Origin: Foetidibacter luteolus
Lineage (GTDB): Bacteria; Bacteroidota; Bacteroidia; Chitinophagales; Chitinophagaceae
Assembly (NCBI RefSeq): GCF_009650435.1
Contig: NZ_VVIP01000050.1
Span: 18,697 to 81,461 of the forward strand
Reading direction: 5' to 3'
Length of the DNA: 62,765 nucleotides
Shown here in pieces: positions 34,136 to 44,564 of the stretch. The notes under the pieces were generated by a model. The model worked only from the letters and a program-made list of their open reading frames with translations. It did not search any database and had not been told where the DNA came from. Made by a program: the position numbers and the translations under genes. Within the stretch, counting starts at the first letter, position 1. The number at the start of each line of letters is the position of its first letter.

Positions 34136-35812
34136 TTAAGCCCTGGCCAGCCTGCTTTTTTGCCTGCCGTATAAAAAGTAAAAGATAAGTCCTATAGCCA
34201 TCCATACAAAAAACCAAAGCCAGCTAATGGCCGGAATTTCTATCATAAGATACAGGCAGCAAAGTGCCCCAAGCACGGGTATGGCGGAGAGGCTACGGAT
34301 AAAGCTGTAAACCGATATGGCAATGATTAAAAAAACAAACACAAGGAACAAAATTTCCTGGTAGCCCTCTGCGGCAATATGTGTTACAGCGCTGCCAAGC
34401 CTTTCGCGGAAGGCAAAGAGAAATAATGCAGTGGCGGCAGGTACAATAAATCTGCCATTAATATAAGGCAGCCTGAAGGAGCGCTGTACATTGGCAGACA
34501 ATTTAGGCAATGTTAGTACACCAAAACATACCAGCACAAAGGCAAAGAGGGTACCGATGCTTGTAAGGTCTGTCATTAATGTGCTGGGCAAAAACAGCGA
34601 CGGTATAGCAACAATAAAACCGGTAACTACGGTAGCGAAGGATGGCGTATGGAATTTAGGATGCACGGTAGCGAATTTTTTGGGCATAAGGCCATCGCGG
34701 CTCATGGTCATCCATATCCTGGGCTGCCCTAATTGAAACACCAGCAGTACGCTGGTAGTGGCTATTACAGCACTTACGGAAATAATGTAGCCAATCTCTT
34801 TCAACTGCAGCTTTTCAAACACATATGCCAGGGGATCGTTTACCTGCAGTTCTTTGTAGCTTACCATGCCGGTTAACACCAATGCAATAAGTATGTACAG
34901 AACGGTACAGATAACCAGTGAGTAAATCATGCCGCGGGGCAGGTCACGCTGCGGGCTGCGGCATTCTTCGGCCGTGGTGGATATGGCGTCAAAGCCTATG
35001 TAAGCATAAAACACTGCTGATACCCCGGCCATTACGCCGCCAAATCCGTTGGGTAAAAAAGGGCTCCAGTTAGCTGGGGTAACGTAAAAGAAACCGAGTA
35101 TGATGACCAGGATGATTACGGCAATCTTAAACATTACCATAAAGTTGGTGGTCTTTTTACTTTCCTTAATACCCACGTATGCAAGGATGGTGATGAGTAT
35201 AACGATGATGCATGCCGGAAAGTTCATAAAGAAATGTTTACCGGCTATAACAGGTGCGCTGTTCCATGCCGCGATGGCTTCTTTCATAGCATCGGTAACA
35301 GGGCCGCCTGCAGCGATAGCGTCTGTTGCAGCCTTGTAGTTTTCGGCGGCGGTAATCGGGTCTATAAGCAGCCAGCCGGGCAGGTTAATGCCAAAACCCT
35401 GCAGCAGGTTATCAAAATAGCCGCTCCAGCTTATGGCCACTACAATATTGCCGATGGCGTACTCCAATATCAGGGCCCAGCCTATTATCCAGGCTACAAT
35501 TTCGCCAAAACTTACATAGGCATAGGTGTAGGCACTGCCGGCTATGGGCACACGGCTGGCAAATTCTGCATAACACAGGGCGCTGAAACCACAGGTAACG
35601 GCTGTAATAATAAACAGGAAAACAATACCCGGCCCCCCGTTAAATGCTGCCTTGCCAATGGTTGAAAAAATACCTGCGCCAATTACAGCGGCAATGCCCA
35701 TAAAAGTAAGGTCCCGCACGCCCAATACCTTGTTTAGTTTATGGTGGTGGCCATCGCCTTCGCCGGCCTCGAGAGTAATTTTGTCAATAGATTTTTTACG
35801 GAATAAAGACAT
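34136..35812 (-). CDS. APC-family amino acid permease (cationic amino acid transporter type)
   Basis: 558 residues with at least twelve hydrophobic helices. GVRDLTFMGIAAVIGAGIFSTIGKAAF near residue 30 is the substrate-binding TM1 unwound segment of the family. YAYIGFDAISTTAEECRSPQRDLPRGM is the TM6 and following loop typical of cationic amino acid transporters. Inner-membrane uptake of amino acids. A longer extracellular loop (residues about 150-190) is present. Confidence 0.94.
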   Translation of the reverse strand: MSLFRKKSIDKITLEAGEGDGHHHKLNKVLGVRDLTFMGIAAVIGAGIFSTIGKAAFNGGPGIVFLFIITAVTCGFSALCYAEFASRVPIAGSAYTYAYVSFGEIVAWIIGWALILEYAIGNIVVAISWSGYFDNLLQGFGINLPGWLLIDPITAAENYKAATDAIAAGGPVTDAMKEAIAAWNSAPVIAGKHFFMNFPACIIVILITILAYVGIKESKKTTNFMVMFKIAVIILVIILGFFYVTPANWSPFLPNGFGGVMAGVSAVFYAYIGFDAISTTAEECRSPQRDLPRGMIYSLVICTVLYILIALVLTGMVSYKELQVNDPLAYVFEKLQLKEIGYIISVSAVIATTSVLLVFQLGQPRIWMTMSRDGLMPKKFATVHPKFHTPSFATVVTGFIVAIPSLFLPSTLMTDLTSIGTLFAFVLVCFGVLTLPKLSANVQRSFRLPYINGRFIVPAATALFLFAFRERLGSAVTHIAAEGYQEILFLVFVFLIIAISVYSFIRSLSAIPVLGALCCLYLMIEIPAISWLWFFVWMAIGLIFYFLYGRQKSRLARA

Positions 35813-36062
35813 GCAATTGGTTTGGTTTTAAACTTGCAAATAGTACAGCTACTAATGTAAGAGAAATAAAACCAAAGCGGAAAAAGAATTGTTGCAAAAA
35901 AGGGGTGGAGCTACATGGTGGAGGGTAAATGTTTTTTTATTGGATTGGGCTACGCCCAATATTGGATGCCTTTACATCTTAATTCCCAAGTGTCCGGTTA
36001 TGCCCAATTAAAAATTTTGCATCCCCCACTCACCACTCCCCCACTTACCACTCGCCCTTTCT

Positions 36063-37088
36063 TTAATATTGAAAAAATATTTCCGTAGCCCCGTAACCAA
36101 ATCGTGGATCGTACTGGTTAATAAAAGTTTTTACTTCCTTGCGCACTTTTAGCAGGCTGTGTATCTCATCCCGCAGGCGGCCGCTGCCAACGCCGTGTAT
36201 TACTGTAAGGGAGGCCTGGTAATGTGCAAGGGCCAGCTCATACCATTTTTCAAACTCTTTTAATTGTATGTTGAGTATTTCAAAATTGTCCAGGTGCTTA
36301 AAATCGCTCATGAGTTTTTCTATGTGCAGGTCAACCACGCTGCGTGCAGGCTCCAGGTGTTGCCTGGCTTTGGAAGCTTCGTACACTTTGTACCCTTTGG
36401 AAACAAGCGGCGAAACATCGGGACGGTCATCAAACGCTTTATCAGGGAAGGTTTTGAAAAGCTCGTAAGAAATGGTGGGCTGGTTACGCTCTTTCATTTC
36501 TTCAATGCGTTGAAAAACCTGTTTTGCTTTTAGTTTAACGGTAGCTTCAAAATGCTCCGCTTTCTTTTTGTCTGGCACAGTTAGCGTAAACTCAAAGCTG
36601 AAAGAAGGGTTATCGTTGAGGTTTTCAAACGGAATATCGTGCAGGTAAAAATCATGAAAAGCCAGCACTTCATTCTTCAACTCAAAATCCGGCTGGCCAA
36701 AAAACTGTTGTTTATATACAAAACCGTACGCTTTATCTGTTTTGTTTACCAGGTATAGCTTAAAAAGCTCCACCACTTCATCGTTAAAATCGTCCAGCCC
36801 AAATTTAGGCAGCATGGAAAGCCATACCCCTTCCTCTACTTTAATTTTATTGGCAGTGGGTTTTTCTTTGGGCACCTGGTCAACATACTTTTTAACCGGC
36901 TTTTTTTCTTCTACCACCTTTTTTTTGGTAAAGCGGTGAAAGTAGGGAAAATCAATCTGGTCCATATAAGCGGGAAATTTTACCCCGCGAACCTCTATCA
37001 TCACCATTTTATCGCTGATTACTTCAATAACTTTCCCTTCCTCGTTGCTGTGCAGCACCAGTATATCATCTCCAACCTGGTATTTCAT
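36063..37088 (-). CDS. DUF2027 protein with C-terminal Smr domain
   Basis: 341 residues. The N-terminal 60 residues (YQVGDDILVLHSNEEGKVIEV) form a small barrel-like domain seen in MutS2-like proteins. The middle (residues about 100-210) is a beta-sandwich-type DUF2027 segment. The C-terminal Smr domain shows VDLHIEKL and the TVIHGVGSGRLRDEIHSLL block. Smr domains act as nucleases on nicked or structured nucleic acid. This architecture is widespread in the Bacteroidota. Confidence 0.9.
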   Translation of the reverse strand: MKYQVGDDILVLHSNEEGKVIEVISDKMVMIEVRGVKFPAYMDQIDFPYFHRFTKKKVVEEKKPVKKYVDQVPKEKPTANKIKVEEGVWLSMLPKFGLDDFNDEVVELFKLYLVNKTDKAYGFVYKQQFFGQPDFELKNEVLAFHDFYLHDIPFENLNDNPSFSFEFTLTVPDKKKAEHFEATVKLKAKQVFQRIEEMKERNQPTISYELFKTFPDKAFDDRPDVSPLVSKGYKVYEASKARQHLEPARSVVDLHIEKLMSDFKHLDNFEILNIQLKEFEKWYELALAHYQASLTVIHGVGSGRLRDEIHSLLKVRKEVKTFINQYDPRFGYGATEIFFQY

Positions 37089-37489
37089 ATATTTCGCTTT
37101 TAAAAACTTTGCAAAAGTACTAAGCTTACGCTTTTTGCAACGTGCAAGATAACTGAGGCAGGTTATATTTAACTTTTAAAACACCTGTGTAATTGGCATG
37201 GTTTGGGATGAATGTGAGTTTTGCCGGTTGCCAAAGCGCCTGCAGGTATAAAAATAAGCAGGCTGCACCTGCGGGTGAGGGATTGAAGCGGTTACCCCGC
37301 TGAAGCCATCGCAGCGCTGGCCTTGTGGCGGAGTAATAGCGGAAAGCCCGACCCCTTGCGATAGCTTGGGGGCACCCCCTAAAAAATATGGGCATGATAA
37401 GTATATGATAACCTGCCCTGGTAAGAAAATTGATATATTGAATTTGCCCGGCCCGGGAAGTGCGTACGACCGGTGAAAAATAAAACGAT
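37089..37489. other. gene-free stretch containing family C repeat copy 2
   Basis: The family C repeat is at 37274-37380. The rest is ordinary AT-balanced DNA. Promoters for the two divergent genes (DUF2027/Smr and the outer-membrane protein) must lie here, but no clear element was found. Confidence 0.4.
37274..37380. repeat. dispersed repeat family C, copy 2
   Basis: GTGAGGGATTGAAGCGGTTA through GGAGTAATAGCGGAAAGCCC to CCTTGCGATAGCTTGGGGGC. It is the compact form without the insert seen in copy 1. Confidence 0.75.
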
Positions 37490-39331
37490 TTGAGACCAAC
37501 TGTAAAATACTTTTTAACCTGCCTGGCCATTTGCCTTTGCCTGGGTATTGGCGCCAACGCACAGGAAAAAGATTCTACCAAAAAGAAAAACGGTAACATT
37601 CTGGGCTTTGCTGTTAATGCGTTTAAACGCACCCCTGACACCTCGAAAACACCCGCCGCCATTAACAGCAAGAACGAAACACCCTACCTGCCTTACAGCG
37701 GCAAAATAATACGTAAGATTACCATTAAACAGTACGGGTTTGATAAGGTTTTTACCGACACCAGCAAACGCATTGCGTACTTTGGTACCCGTATTATAAA
37801 CGGCCTGCACCATAACACAGAAGCCTGGGTGGTGCGCAACAACCTGTATATAAAAGAAAATACGCCCCTTAACCCTTATGTTGTGGCGGATAATGAACGT
37901 TTCCTGCGGTCGCTTGAGTATATGCAGGATGCCCGTATTTTAGTAAACTACCTGGATGACAGCCCTGACTCAGTTGACCTGGTGGTGGTTACCAAAGATT
38001 TGTTCTCACTTTCCGGCGATGTGGGCGAAATAAGCACCGGTAAGTTCCGCGGCAAAATATCTGATGCTAATGTAATGGGCACCGGCCAAAAAATACAACT
38101 GACACCGTTTATTGAAAGTACCCGTACACCCAGCTTTGCCTACGAAGTGCTGTACAGCTTTAACAACATTGCCCACACTTTTATAACAGGCTCTGCCTTT
38201 TACTCCCGCATACGCAACAACATTGCCAGCGGTAGCCCCGATGAACACCAGTGGTACCTGCGGCTGGAGCGGCCACTGGTATCGCAATACAAACACATGG
38301 CCGGCGCCATAACAGTTGGCCGTGTACAGGCTGCCAACGATTACCGCCGGCCCGACAGCCTGTTTTACAATTACCGCTATACCAATTTTGATGCATGGCT
38401 GGGCTACAACCTTGGCGTAAAAGATGCACGCCTTAATGCTGACAACAAAGGCCGCAAATTTATAAGCCTGCGGTACTTTAACAACAACTTTACCCGCACA
38501 CCTTACCAGTTGGGTAATAAGCTGGATATGCGCTTTAATAACCGCCAGGCGGTACTTGGCCAGTTTACTTTTTTTAAACAGCAATTTTATAAAAGCAACT
38601 ACATTTTTGGCTTTGGCACTACAGAAGATATTCCTTACGGCTACAATATTTCTTTTACTTCCGGCTGGTACCGGCAAAGCTATCTTAACAGGCTATACCT
38701 GGGCACAGATGCCAACCGATACATCGTTAACAGGCAGGGCGATATTATACAATTGTTCTTGCGCAGCGAGGCTTTTGTACGAAAAGGGAGTTTTGAAGAT
38801 GCCAGTGTGCTGGGCGGCATAAGCATGTTCAGGCGGCTTATAGAATATAACAGCGTTAAAATAAGGCAATACCTGCGGGTATCTTATACCAAACAGTTTA
38901 ACCGGCTGGGCTTAAACCCGCTGCAGATTAATAATACGTTTGGCATACGCTCTTTCAACTCCGATTCCGCCCGGGGCGACCAACGGTTAAGTGTGCATTC
39001 TGAAACGTATATGTACCTTAAATACAAGTTATTTGGTTTTAAGTTTGCACCATTCGTTTTTGGTGACGCCGCCATGCTTACGCCTGAGAAAAAAGGGTTT
39101 ACGCGTTCTTCCCTCTATTATGGCCTGGGTGGCGGTGTAAGGACACGCAATGAGAATTTTATTTTCAATACCATTGAAATGCGTTTTGTTTTCTTTCCGC
39201 GTAAGGAAGAAAACAACACTTCCTTTAAAATTGACATCAGTACCAATATCAATTTCCGCTACAACAGTAACTACGTAAAATCCCCTGACATTATACAATT
39301 GAATAACGACCCGTACAACAGCTTGTTTTAA
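37490..39331 (+). CDS. outer-membrane beta-barrel protein with POTRA-like N-terminus (BamA/Omp85-like)
   Basis: 613 residues. The start is a TTG at 37490, giving a signal peptide (KYFLTCLAICLCLGIGANAQ); no ATG would keep the signal. After the signal come one or two POTRA-like units (GKIIRKITIKQYG, ..., LVVVTKDLFSLSG) and then about 420 residues of alternating aromatic strands ending NDPYNSLF, with a terminal Phe as in barrels. It probably sits in the outer membrane, with assembly or transport as possible roles. It is well short of typical BamA and has fewer POTRA units. Confidence 0.78.
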   Translation: MRPTVKYFLTCLAICLCLGIGANAQEKDSTKKKNGNILGFAVNAFKRTPDTSKTPAAINSKNETPYLPYSGKIIRKITIKQYGFDKVFTDTSKRIAYFGTRIINGLHHNTEAWVVRNNLYIKENTPLNPYVVADNERFLRSLEYMQDARILVNYLDDSPDSVDLVVVTKDLFSLSGDVGEISTGKFRGKISDANVMGTGQKIQLTPFIESTRTPSFAYEVLYSFNNIAHTFITGSAFYSRIRNNIASGSPDEHQWYLRLERPLVSQYKHMAGAITVGRVQAANDYRRPDSLFYNYRYTNFDAWLGYNLGVKDARLNADNKGRKFISLRYFNNNFTRTPYQLGNKLDMRFNNRQAVLGQFTFFKQQFYKSNYIFGFGTTEDIPYGYNISFTSGWYRQSYLNRLYLGTDANRYIVNRQGDIIQLFLRSEAFVRKGSFEDASVLGGISMFRRLIEYNSVKIRQYLRVSYTKQFNRLGLNPLQINNTFGIRSFNSDSARGDQRLSVHSETYMYLKYKLFGFKFAPFVFGDAAMLTPEKKGFTRSSLYYGLGGGVRTRNENFIFNTIEMRFVFFPRKEENNTSFKIDISTNINFRYNSNYVKSPDIIQLNNDPYNSLF

Positions 39332-39737
39332 TCACTCGCCATTCACCACTTCCCACTTGCCTTTCAGATACCAGCAATATAACCCTGTAGCATCGCCTGT
39401 TGCAAATATGATTTTGTTATGATTGGGTCTTTCAGTGAAAGAACCAATCATAATCAATCCGTTCATCTGTTGGTACATTGGGCGGCTTTTCAGACCCGGG
39501 TATGTTGGTGCGTGGAGACACGCACCAAGGGGTAGAAATATCGAACAAGGAACAAGGAATTTTGAATGACGAACGAAAAGCCAAACTTGCGGTTCACGAT
39601 TAACTCACGAAATGAATATCGAACAAGGAATGATGAATTGAATCACCCACTCACCACTCACCACTCACCACTCACCCGCTCAAAGGCTGGTAAGGTATTT
39701 GTACTGCTAAGAATATTCATTAAACAAACTTATATAC
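39332..39737. other. gene-free stretch with family A fragment and simple repeats
   Basis: 39460-39530 repeats part of family A (CATTGGGCGGCTTTTCAGACC and GGTGCGTGGAGACACGCACC). 39540-39620 has GAACAAGGAA words and 39645-39675 has tandem CACCACTCAC words. No gene seen. Confidence 0.5.
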
Positions 39738-40331
39738 ATGAAACATTTGCAAATGAAACACCTGTTACTTGGCTCGATGGCCGCTTTTTGTTTTGCCATA
39801 ATCTCTTGCGGCGGACCAGCCGAAAATGAAAACAGTGCCGAAGCTGATACCTCAACCATGCCCATGGATGCTCCGGCCGCGGCTGCAACCCATGCAGAGG
39901 CAACCATAACCGGTACCAAAACCGATACTACGGTGGATGGTAAAATAACTTTCGACACCGATAACGGCAAAGTGAAAATGGCGCTAAACCTTACTGTGCC
40001 CAAACTGGCCAACAAAAGTGTAGCGGTTCATATACATGAACACCCTGACTGTGGAGACAATGGCAACGCGTCTCACGGTCACTGGAACCCCACTCATTCA
40101 CCACACGGCAAATGGGGCTCAGACAGTTTTCACCTGGGCGACATCGGCAATGTAAAACTGGATGCGGAAGGCAAAGGAACGCTGGAAATGTCAACAGATT
40201 TATGGACACTGGGCACAGACAGCAGCAGTGTATTGAACAGGGCTATTATTGTACACAGTGGTGTTGATGATTACAAAACACAGCCTACCGGTAACGCCGG
40301 CTCAAGAATTGGCTGCAGTGTTATTAAATAG
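39738..40331 (+). CDS. sodC: Cu/Zn superoxide dismutase lipoprotein
   Basis: 197 residues with a lipoprotein signal (Cys24 in AIISCGG) and an acidic, Ala/Pro-rich linker to about residue 55. The SOD domain shows VHIHEHPDCGDNGNASHGHWNP with Cu and Zn His ligands, HGKWGSDSFHLGDIGN and a late AIIVHSGVDDY with GNAGSRIGC. It detoxifies superoxide in the periplasm or at the cell surface. A strong bidirectional terminator lies after it. Confidence 0.95.
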   Translation: MKHLQMKHLLLGSMAAFCFAIISCGGPAENENSAEADTSTMPMDAPAAAATHAEATITGTKTDTTVDGKITFDTDNGKVKMALNLTVPKLANKSVAVHIHEHPDCGDNGNASHGHWNPTHSPHGKWGSDSFHLGDIGNVKLDAEGKGTLEMSTDLWTLGTDSSSVLNRAIIVHSGVDDYKTQPTGNAGSRIGCSVIK

Positions 40332-40376
40332 TGGAAATACTAATCGTCTGTCAGCCTGAGCCTGTCGAAGGCCTGT

Positions 40377-40418
40377 AAAACAATAAAGCCTGCATTAAGT
40401 GCGGGCTTTATTGTTTTT
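40377..40418. terminator. bidirectional terminator between sodC and the beta-lactamase gene
   Basis: AACAATAAAGCC and GGGCTTTATTGTTTTT with a short GC-containing loop. Convergent genes on both sides (sodC on +, lactamase on -) share it. Confidence 0.85.
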
Positions 40419-40430
40419 GTTACAGCTTAT

Positions 40431-41319
40431 TTATTGTGCCGGTTGCTCTTTCAATTTCTCCTCGTATTGTTCCTGCAGGTCTTTAAGGGCTTCATCATAA
40501 CCCTCCCGGTCATCAAATACAGATGGGTTATACTTATCGCCGGGCTGGTGTTTTTCGTGCAGGTTAAACTGGCTGGCATGAGAAGCCAGCCACAGGTTAA
40601 AAGAAATGCCCTTCATAGCCTTTAACGTGTATGCGTGCGTAATCTTCAGCTATGCCGGGGTAGGAAGTTACCTCCGCAAACGGTCTTTCTGTAATAATGC
40701 TGGGCATATTGGCAATAAGCACCTTGTATGCCTGCTGTTCATCGTTTACGGTAAACAAATAGCTGCAGGAGCCTTTGGTATGGCCCGGGTGGTGCAGTAT
40801 AACCAACTTCATGTTATCAAGCGCTATTGTATCACCATCTCGCAGCAAACGGGCTGGCTGCACAGGCTCAAAAGCGCTTGCATCGCCACCCATCTCGTAG
40901 TCTGATTTACCGCCATCCCGCAATACATCCGCATCTTTTTCATCCACCATCATTTCCGCGCCGGTCATTTTTTTAATAGCCGCCATAGCACCCAGGTGGT
41001 CAAAATGGGCCTGTGTGGTCAACAGTATTTTTGTATCGGCCAGCCTGAACCCGAGTTGCTCAATGCTGCTTTTAATTTGTGCCGCCGAACTGGCCACCCC
41101 GGTATTGATAAGTATATTGCCCTTTGCCGTAACAATAAGGTAGCAGGCAAGGTCGTAGGTGCCTACATAATACAGGTTGCCCGCAATTCTGAATGGCGGG
41201 TATGGCTTTAACCATTCCTGTTTTGTAACCTTGGGTTCCCGCACCTGCTGGGCAATTGCCGGTGCTGTTATAAGCAGAACAAGCGTACACAAAATACTGG
41301 TTATCGAAGTTTTAAGCAT
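40431..41319 (-). pseudogene. subclass B3 metallo-beta-lactamase (GOB-like), frameshifted
   Basis: The first frame (41319 to about 40625) has a signal peptide (LCTLVLLITAPAIAQ), then QAHFDHLG where most B3 enzymes have HxHxDH; Gln at the first position is known from GOB enzymes. HHPGHTKGS supplies the next His. Near 40632 (minus strand GCATACACG) the frame shifts: the expected TLKAMKGISFNLWLASHASQF lies in another frame (40431-40616) and contains the third-site His. A one-base indel explains both parts. Real loss or assembly error cannot be told. Confidence 0.85.
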
Positions 41320-41529
41320 AACAGGAAAATAAATTGTACGCTCAAATATATTGGCTTGTTGTGTAATGCTTGCAATGGGTAAGTTATTTTATGACAACCG
41401 GCAGCATGGGCTGATGATTTTTGCGCAAACGATTGTTAACACACCGAAGGGCAACAAGGCACAAAAAAGGTTATCTTTAGCACTCTTTTTTTTATGAGCA
41501 TAGCAGTTATCATTTAAAAGACTACGTGC

Positions 41530-42990
41530 ATGACACCACCCCAGAGCAGTAACATTGGAACCAAACAAAAAGCGCTGGAAATTAATCTGAACCCAAGAAT
41601 CTACGGCACTTTCGCTGAAATTGGCGCCGGCCAGGATGTGGCAGCCAATTTTTTTAAGGCTGGCGGGGCTTCAGGTACTATCGCGAAGACCATGTCTGCC
41701 TACGACATGATTTTTTCCGACGCCATTTACGGTGCGGAACAAAAGCGGCGTTATGTAAGCGAACACCGGCTTATAACCATGCTGGACAGGGAGTATGGCC
41801 TGCTGATTGAACGCCTGGCAGAGCAGCGTGGCGAAACTTCTACCTTTTTCGCTTTTGCCAATACGGTTGCCGCGCTTAATTACCACAAAACCAATGTGGG
41901 GCATGGATGGCTGGGCGTACGCTTTCAACTGCAGCCCGGCGGCGGCTACAATGATGTTGCCCTGCACGTAAAGCTGCTGGATAACGATAACAACCTGCAA
42001 CAGCAGGCTGTTGGCATTTTGGGTGTTAACCTTATATACGCCTGTTTTAAATATTACGAAACCCCTACCCTGTTCCTGCTCTCGCTGATGGATGACTTGT
42101 CCAAAGACCGTTTGCAAATAGACATGATACGTTTTGAAGGCCCCGATTTTACCAAAGTGGATAACCGCCTGATGAGCCTGCACCTGGTAAAGTATGGCTT
42201 TTCCGACGCTGCCGTTTTTGGACCGGACGGCAAAAACCAGCAACCATCGGAAGTGCTGTACAAAAAACACATCGTGGTAGTGCGTGGCCGTTTTCGCCCC
42301 GTGACCAACGTGCACATGGATATGCTTGAAACCGGCATGAAACAGTTTTTGGAAGAACCGGATGTTGACCCTGCTAATGTAGTGGTGCTTACGGAGCTTA
42401 CACTGCAGGCCTTAAAGGAAAGAAATGCGGCTTTGGATGCGGATATTGATGAAAAGGATTTTCTTGACAGGGTGGATATCCTGTGCTCACTGGGGCAAAC
42501 AGTAATGATTTCCAATTTTCACGAGTATTATAAACTAGTAGCCTATCTCTCTACCATCACCAAGTTAAAGCTGGGCGTGGTATTGGGCTACCCCAACCTG
42601 GAATATATTTTCTCCGAAGACCATTATGCCAACCTGCCGGGCGGAATCCTGGAATCCTTTGCCACCCTGTTCAGCCGCAAGGTAAAGCTGTTCATTTACC
42701 CCACCCTGCGGGATGGTGTTTTACAAAATTGCCAGCGCTTTCAGCTACCGCCCCACCTGATTGACCTGTACCGTTACCTTATTGCCAACGATAAAATAGA
42801 AGATGTGCTTGATTACAAGCGCAACAACCTGAACATGCAGACGGACAAAGTGCTGGAACTGATTAAACAAGGCGCCGGCGACTGGGAAGAACTTGTACCT
42901 GCCGAAGTAGCCGCTATTATAAAAGAGCGCTGCCTGTTCGGCTACCCCTGCGAGGTAAAACCTGTTAATGAAAATACGGCTGCTGGTTAA
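41530..42990 (+). CDS. large conserved protein of unknown function
   Basis: 486 residues, soluble, no signal peptide. Strongly patterned blocks: NLNPRIYGTFAEIGAGQDVAANFF (Gly-rich, start), GGASGTIAKTMSAYDM, TFFAFANTVAALNY, GHGWLGVRFQLQPGG and HIVVVRGRFRPVTNVHMDML. I recognise it as a long conserved family found in this and other phyla, without a function I can state. A Gly-rich N-terminal loop and the conserved Asp/Asn suggest an enzyme. Confidence 0.8.
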   Translation: MTPPQSSNIGTKQKALEINLNPRIYGTFAEIGAGQDVAANFFKAGGASGTIAKTMSAYDMIFSDAIYGAEQKRRYVSEHRLITMLDREYGLLIERLAEQRGETSTFFAFANTVAALNYHKTNVGHGWLGVRFQLQPGGGYNDVALHVKLLDNDNNLQQQAVGILGVNLIYACFKYYETPTLFLLSLMDDLSKDRLQIDMIRFEGPDFTKVDNRLMSLHLVKYGFSDAAVFGPDGKNQQPSEVLYKKHIVVVRGRFRPVTNVHMDMLETGMKQFLEEPDVDPANVVVLTELTLQALKERNAALDADIDEKDFLDRVDILCSLGQTVMISNFHEYYKLVAYLSTITKLKLGVVLGYPNLEYIFSEDHYANLPGGILESFATLFSRKVKLFIYPTLRDGVLQNCQRFQLPPHLIDLYRYLIANDKIEDVLDYKRNNLNMQTDKVLELIKQGAGDWEELVPAEVAAIIKERCLFGYPCEVKPVNENTAAG

Positions 42991-43507
42991 GGCGCCGTTC
43001 CCACTGTGCTTTTTGCTACGCAAAAAATTTTTCTTTATGGGCCCGGCAGAAGAATAAGCATTAGGCTTTACTTGCGTCGCACTCTTGTACGCTCTGTTCG
43101 CTATGCAGCTTTGCCCGCAGAATAGAGAATGGGAAGATGCATTTTTGTATTAATACAATACTTCATCATAAAATTACAAAAGTGGTTATCGCAAAAAGGA
43201 ATGTAAAAAAGCATATTCAGGCCCTGAGTGTTCCCGCGGAACACTTTGTGGGTAGCAGCAGGCGATATCATTTTTCCCTGCGTTCCGGAGGAACGCTTTG
43301 TGCTTACCTCTCGTGTGAATTGCACAAAATGTTCCTCTGGAACATAAGAGAGAAGAAATGGTTGTTCTACCCACAACATGTTCGTCCGGAACATAACAAC
43401 TCCTGCACTTGTTAATGAATTACCCTATACAAATAACACCGAGAAGTCACGCAACCACAAGTTGACAGATTGATGAATAAAATTACCCTCATTAAAATTT
43501 TAATAAA
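42991..43507. repeat. repeat-rich intergenic stretch: family B copy 3 and four GTTCC-N3-GGAAC palindromes
   Basis: 43035-43115 is an inverted family B repeat (TTGCGTCGCACTCTTGTAC). GTTCC(N3)GGAAC-type palindromes occur at 43230, 43282, 43331 and (variant) 43380, spaced about 50 bp, each next to TTTGTG or its complement (REP-like family E). A second cluster lies at 53850-53950. No gene found. Confidence 0.7.
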
Positions 43508-44446
43508 ATGCGGAAATGGAGAAGACGTATCATTTGGGCACTGGTTTCTATTTTCATTTTAATGAACGTGATTGCGATTTTCCATTCGTATAAATTTACC
43601 CACTTTACAAATAGTAAAACAGAAAAAACAAAAGACCCAAAAGCCCTCACGACAGGGCAAAAGATAAAAACACTATTTTTTGGAGTAAGTAACCCAAGGC
43701 CTGAGAATAAGGATACCCCAACAGCCGAATATCAAACAATCAAACTGAATAGCAACAGGGTACTTGAAGCCTGGCATATAAAGACAGCAAACCCAAAAGG
43801 TACAGTTATCCTGTTTCATGGTTTTAGCGGTGAAAAATCTTCCATGCTCGATAAATCTGAAGTTTTTCAAACGCTTGGGTATAACACTTTTCTCGTTGAT
43901 TTTATGGGCTCTGGCGGCTCAGAAGGCAACCAGACAACAATTGGCTTTATGGAAGCCACGCAGGTAAAAACCTGTTTTGATTACCTGTCTGAAACCGGAG
44001 AGAAAAACATTTACCTCTTTGGCACTTCAATGGGTGCGGTAGCAATAATGAAGTCAATTAACGACTACGGAATTAAACCAAAAGGTATAATTATTGAATG
44101 CCCGTTTGGCTCAATGTATCAAACCGTTTGTGCAAGGTTTAAAACAATGAATGCACCAACTTTTCCCATGGCAGGGTTATTGGTTTTCTGGGGAGGGTTG
44201 CAGAATGGTTTTTGGGCATTTGGACATAACCCGGTTAACTATGCAAAGAAAATTAACTGTCCCACTCTCCTGCTGTATGGTGCAAAAGATGAAAAAGTAA
44301 GCAAACAGGAAACAGATGACATTTTCAATAATTTGACCGGAAAGAAAAAACTGAAAATATACCAGGAAGCAGGACATGAAAATTATTTGATAAAATATAA
44401 ACACGAGTGGACACAGGATATTCAGCAATTCTTGACGGGAAATTAG
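43508..44446 (+). CDS. alpha/beta hydrolase with N-terminal membrane anchor
   Basis: 312 residues. Residues about 5-25 (RIIWALVSIFILMNVIAIF) form one membrane segment. The hydrolase domain shows LFHGFSGEKSS (oxyanion), FGTSMGAVAIM (nucleophile Ser), LYGAKDEKVSKQE (Asp) and EAGHENYL (His). Serine aminopeptidase or lysophospholipase-like relatives have this plan. The gene is more AT-rich than its neighbours, which may mean recent transfer. Confidence 0.88.
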   Translation: MRKWRRRIIWALVSIFILMNVIAIFHSYKFTHFTNSKTEKTKDPKALTTGQKIKTLFFGVSNPRPENKDTPTAEYQTIKLNSNRVLEAWHIKTANPKGTVILFHGFSGEKSSMLDKSEVFQTLGYNTFLVDFMGSGGSEGNQTTIGFMEATQVKTCFDYLSETGEKNIYLFGTSMGAVAIMKSINDYGIKPKGIIIECPFGSMYQTVCARFKTMNAPTFPMAGLLVFWGGLQNGFWAFGHNPVNYAKKINCPTLLLYGAKDEKVSKQETDDIFNNLTGKKKLKIYQEAGHENYLIKYKHEWTQDIQQFLTGN

Positions 44447-44564
44447 GGCTACATAGATCGTTGCTGCGAATCTTAAAAATTTTAAGCCGTTGTAACTTAC
44501 AACAACAAGACCTTCACTGCAACATAGTACAGAAGCCTTCATTTATTCTAAGAAAATCTAAACA

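Noticed and set aside
43230..43392. CRISPR array
   Set aside because: Only the palindromic core GTTCC(N3)GGAAC is conserved and the intervals also share sequence; this is REP-like.
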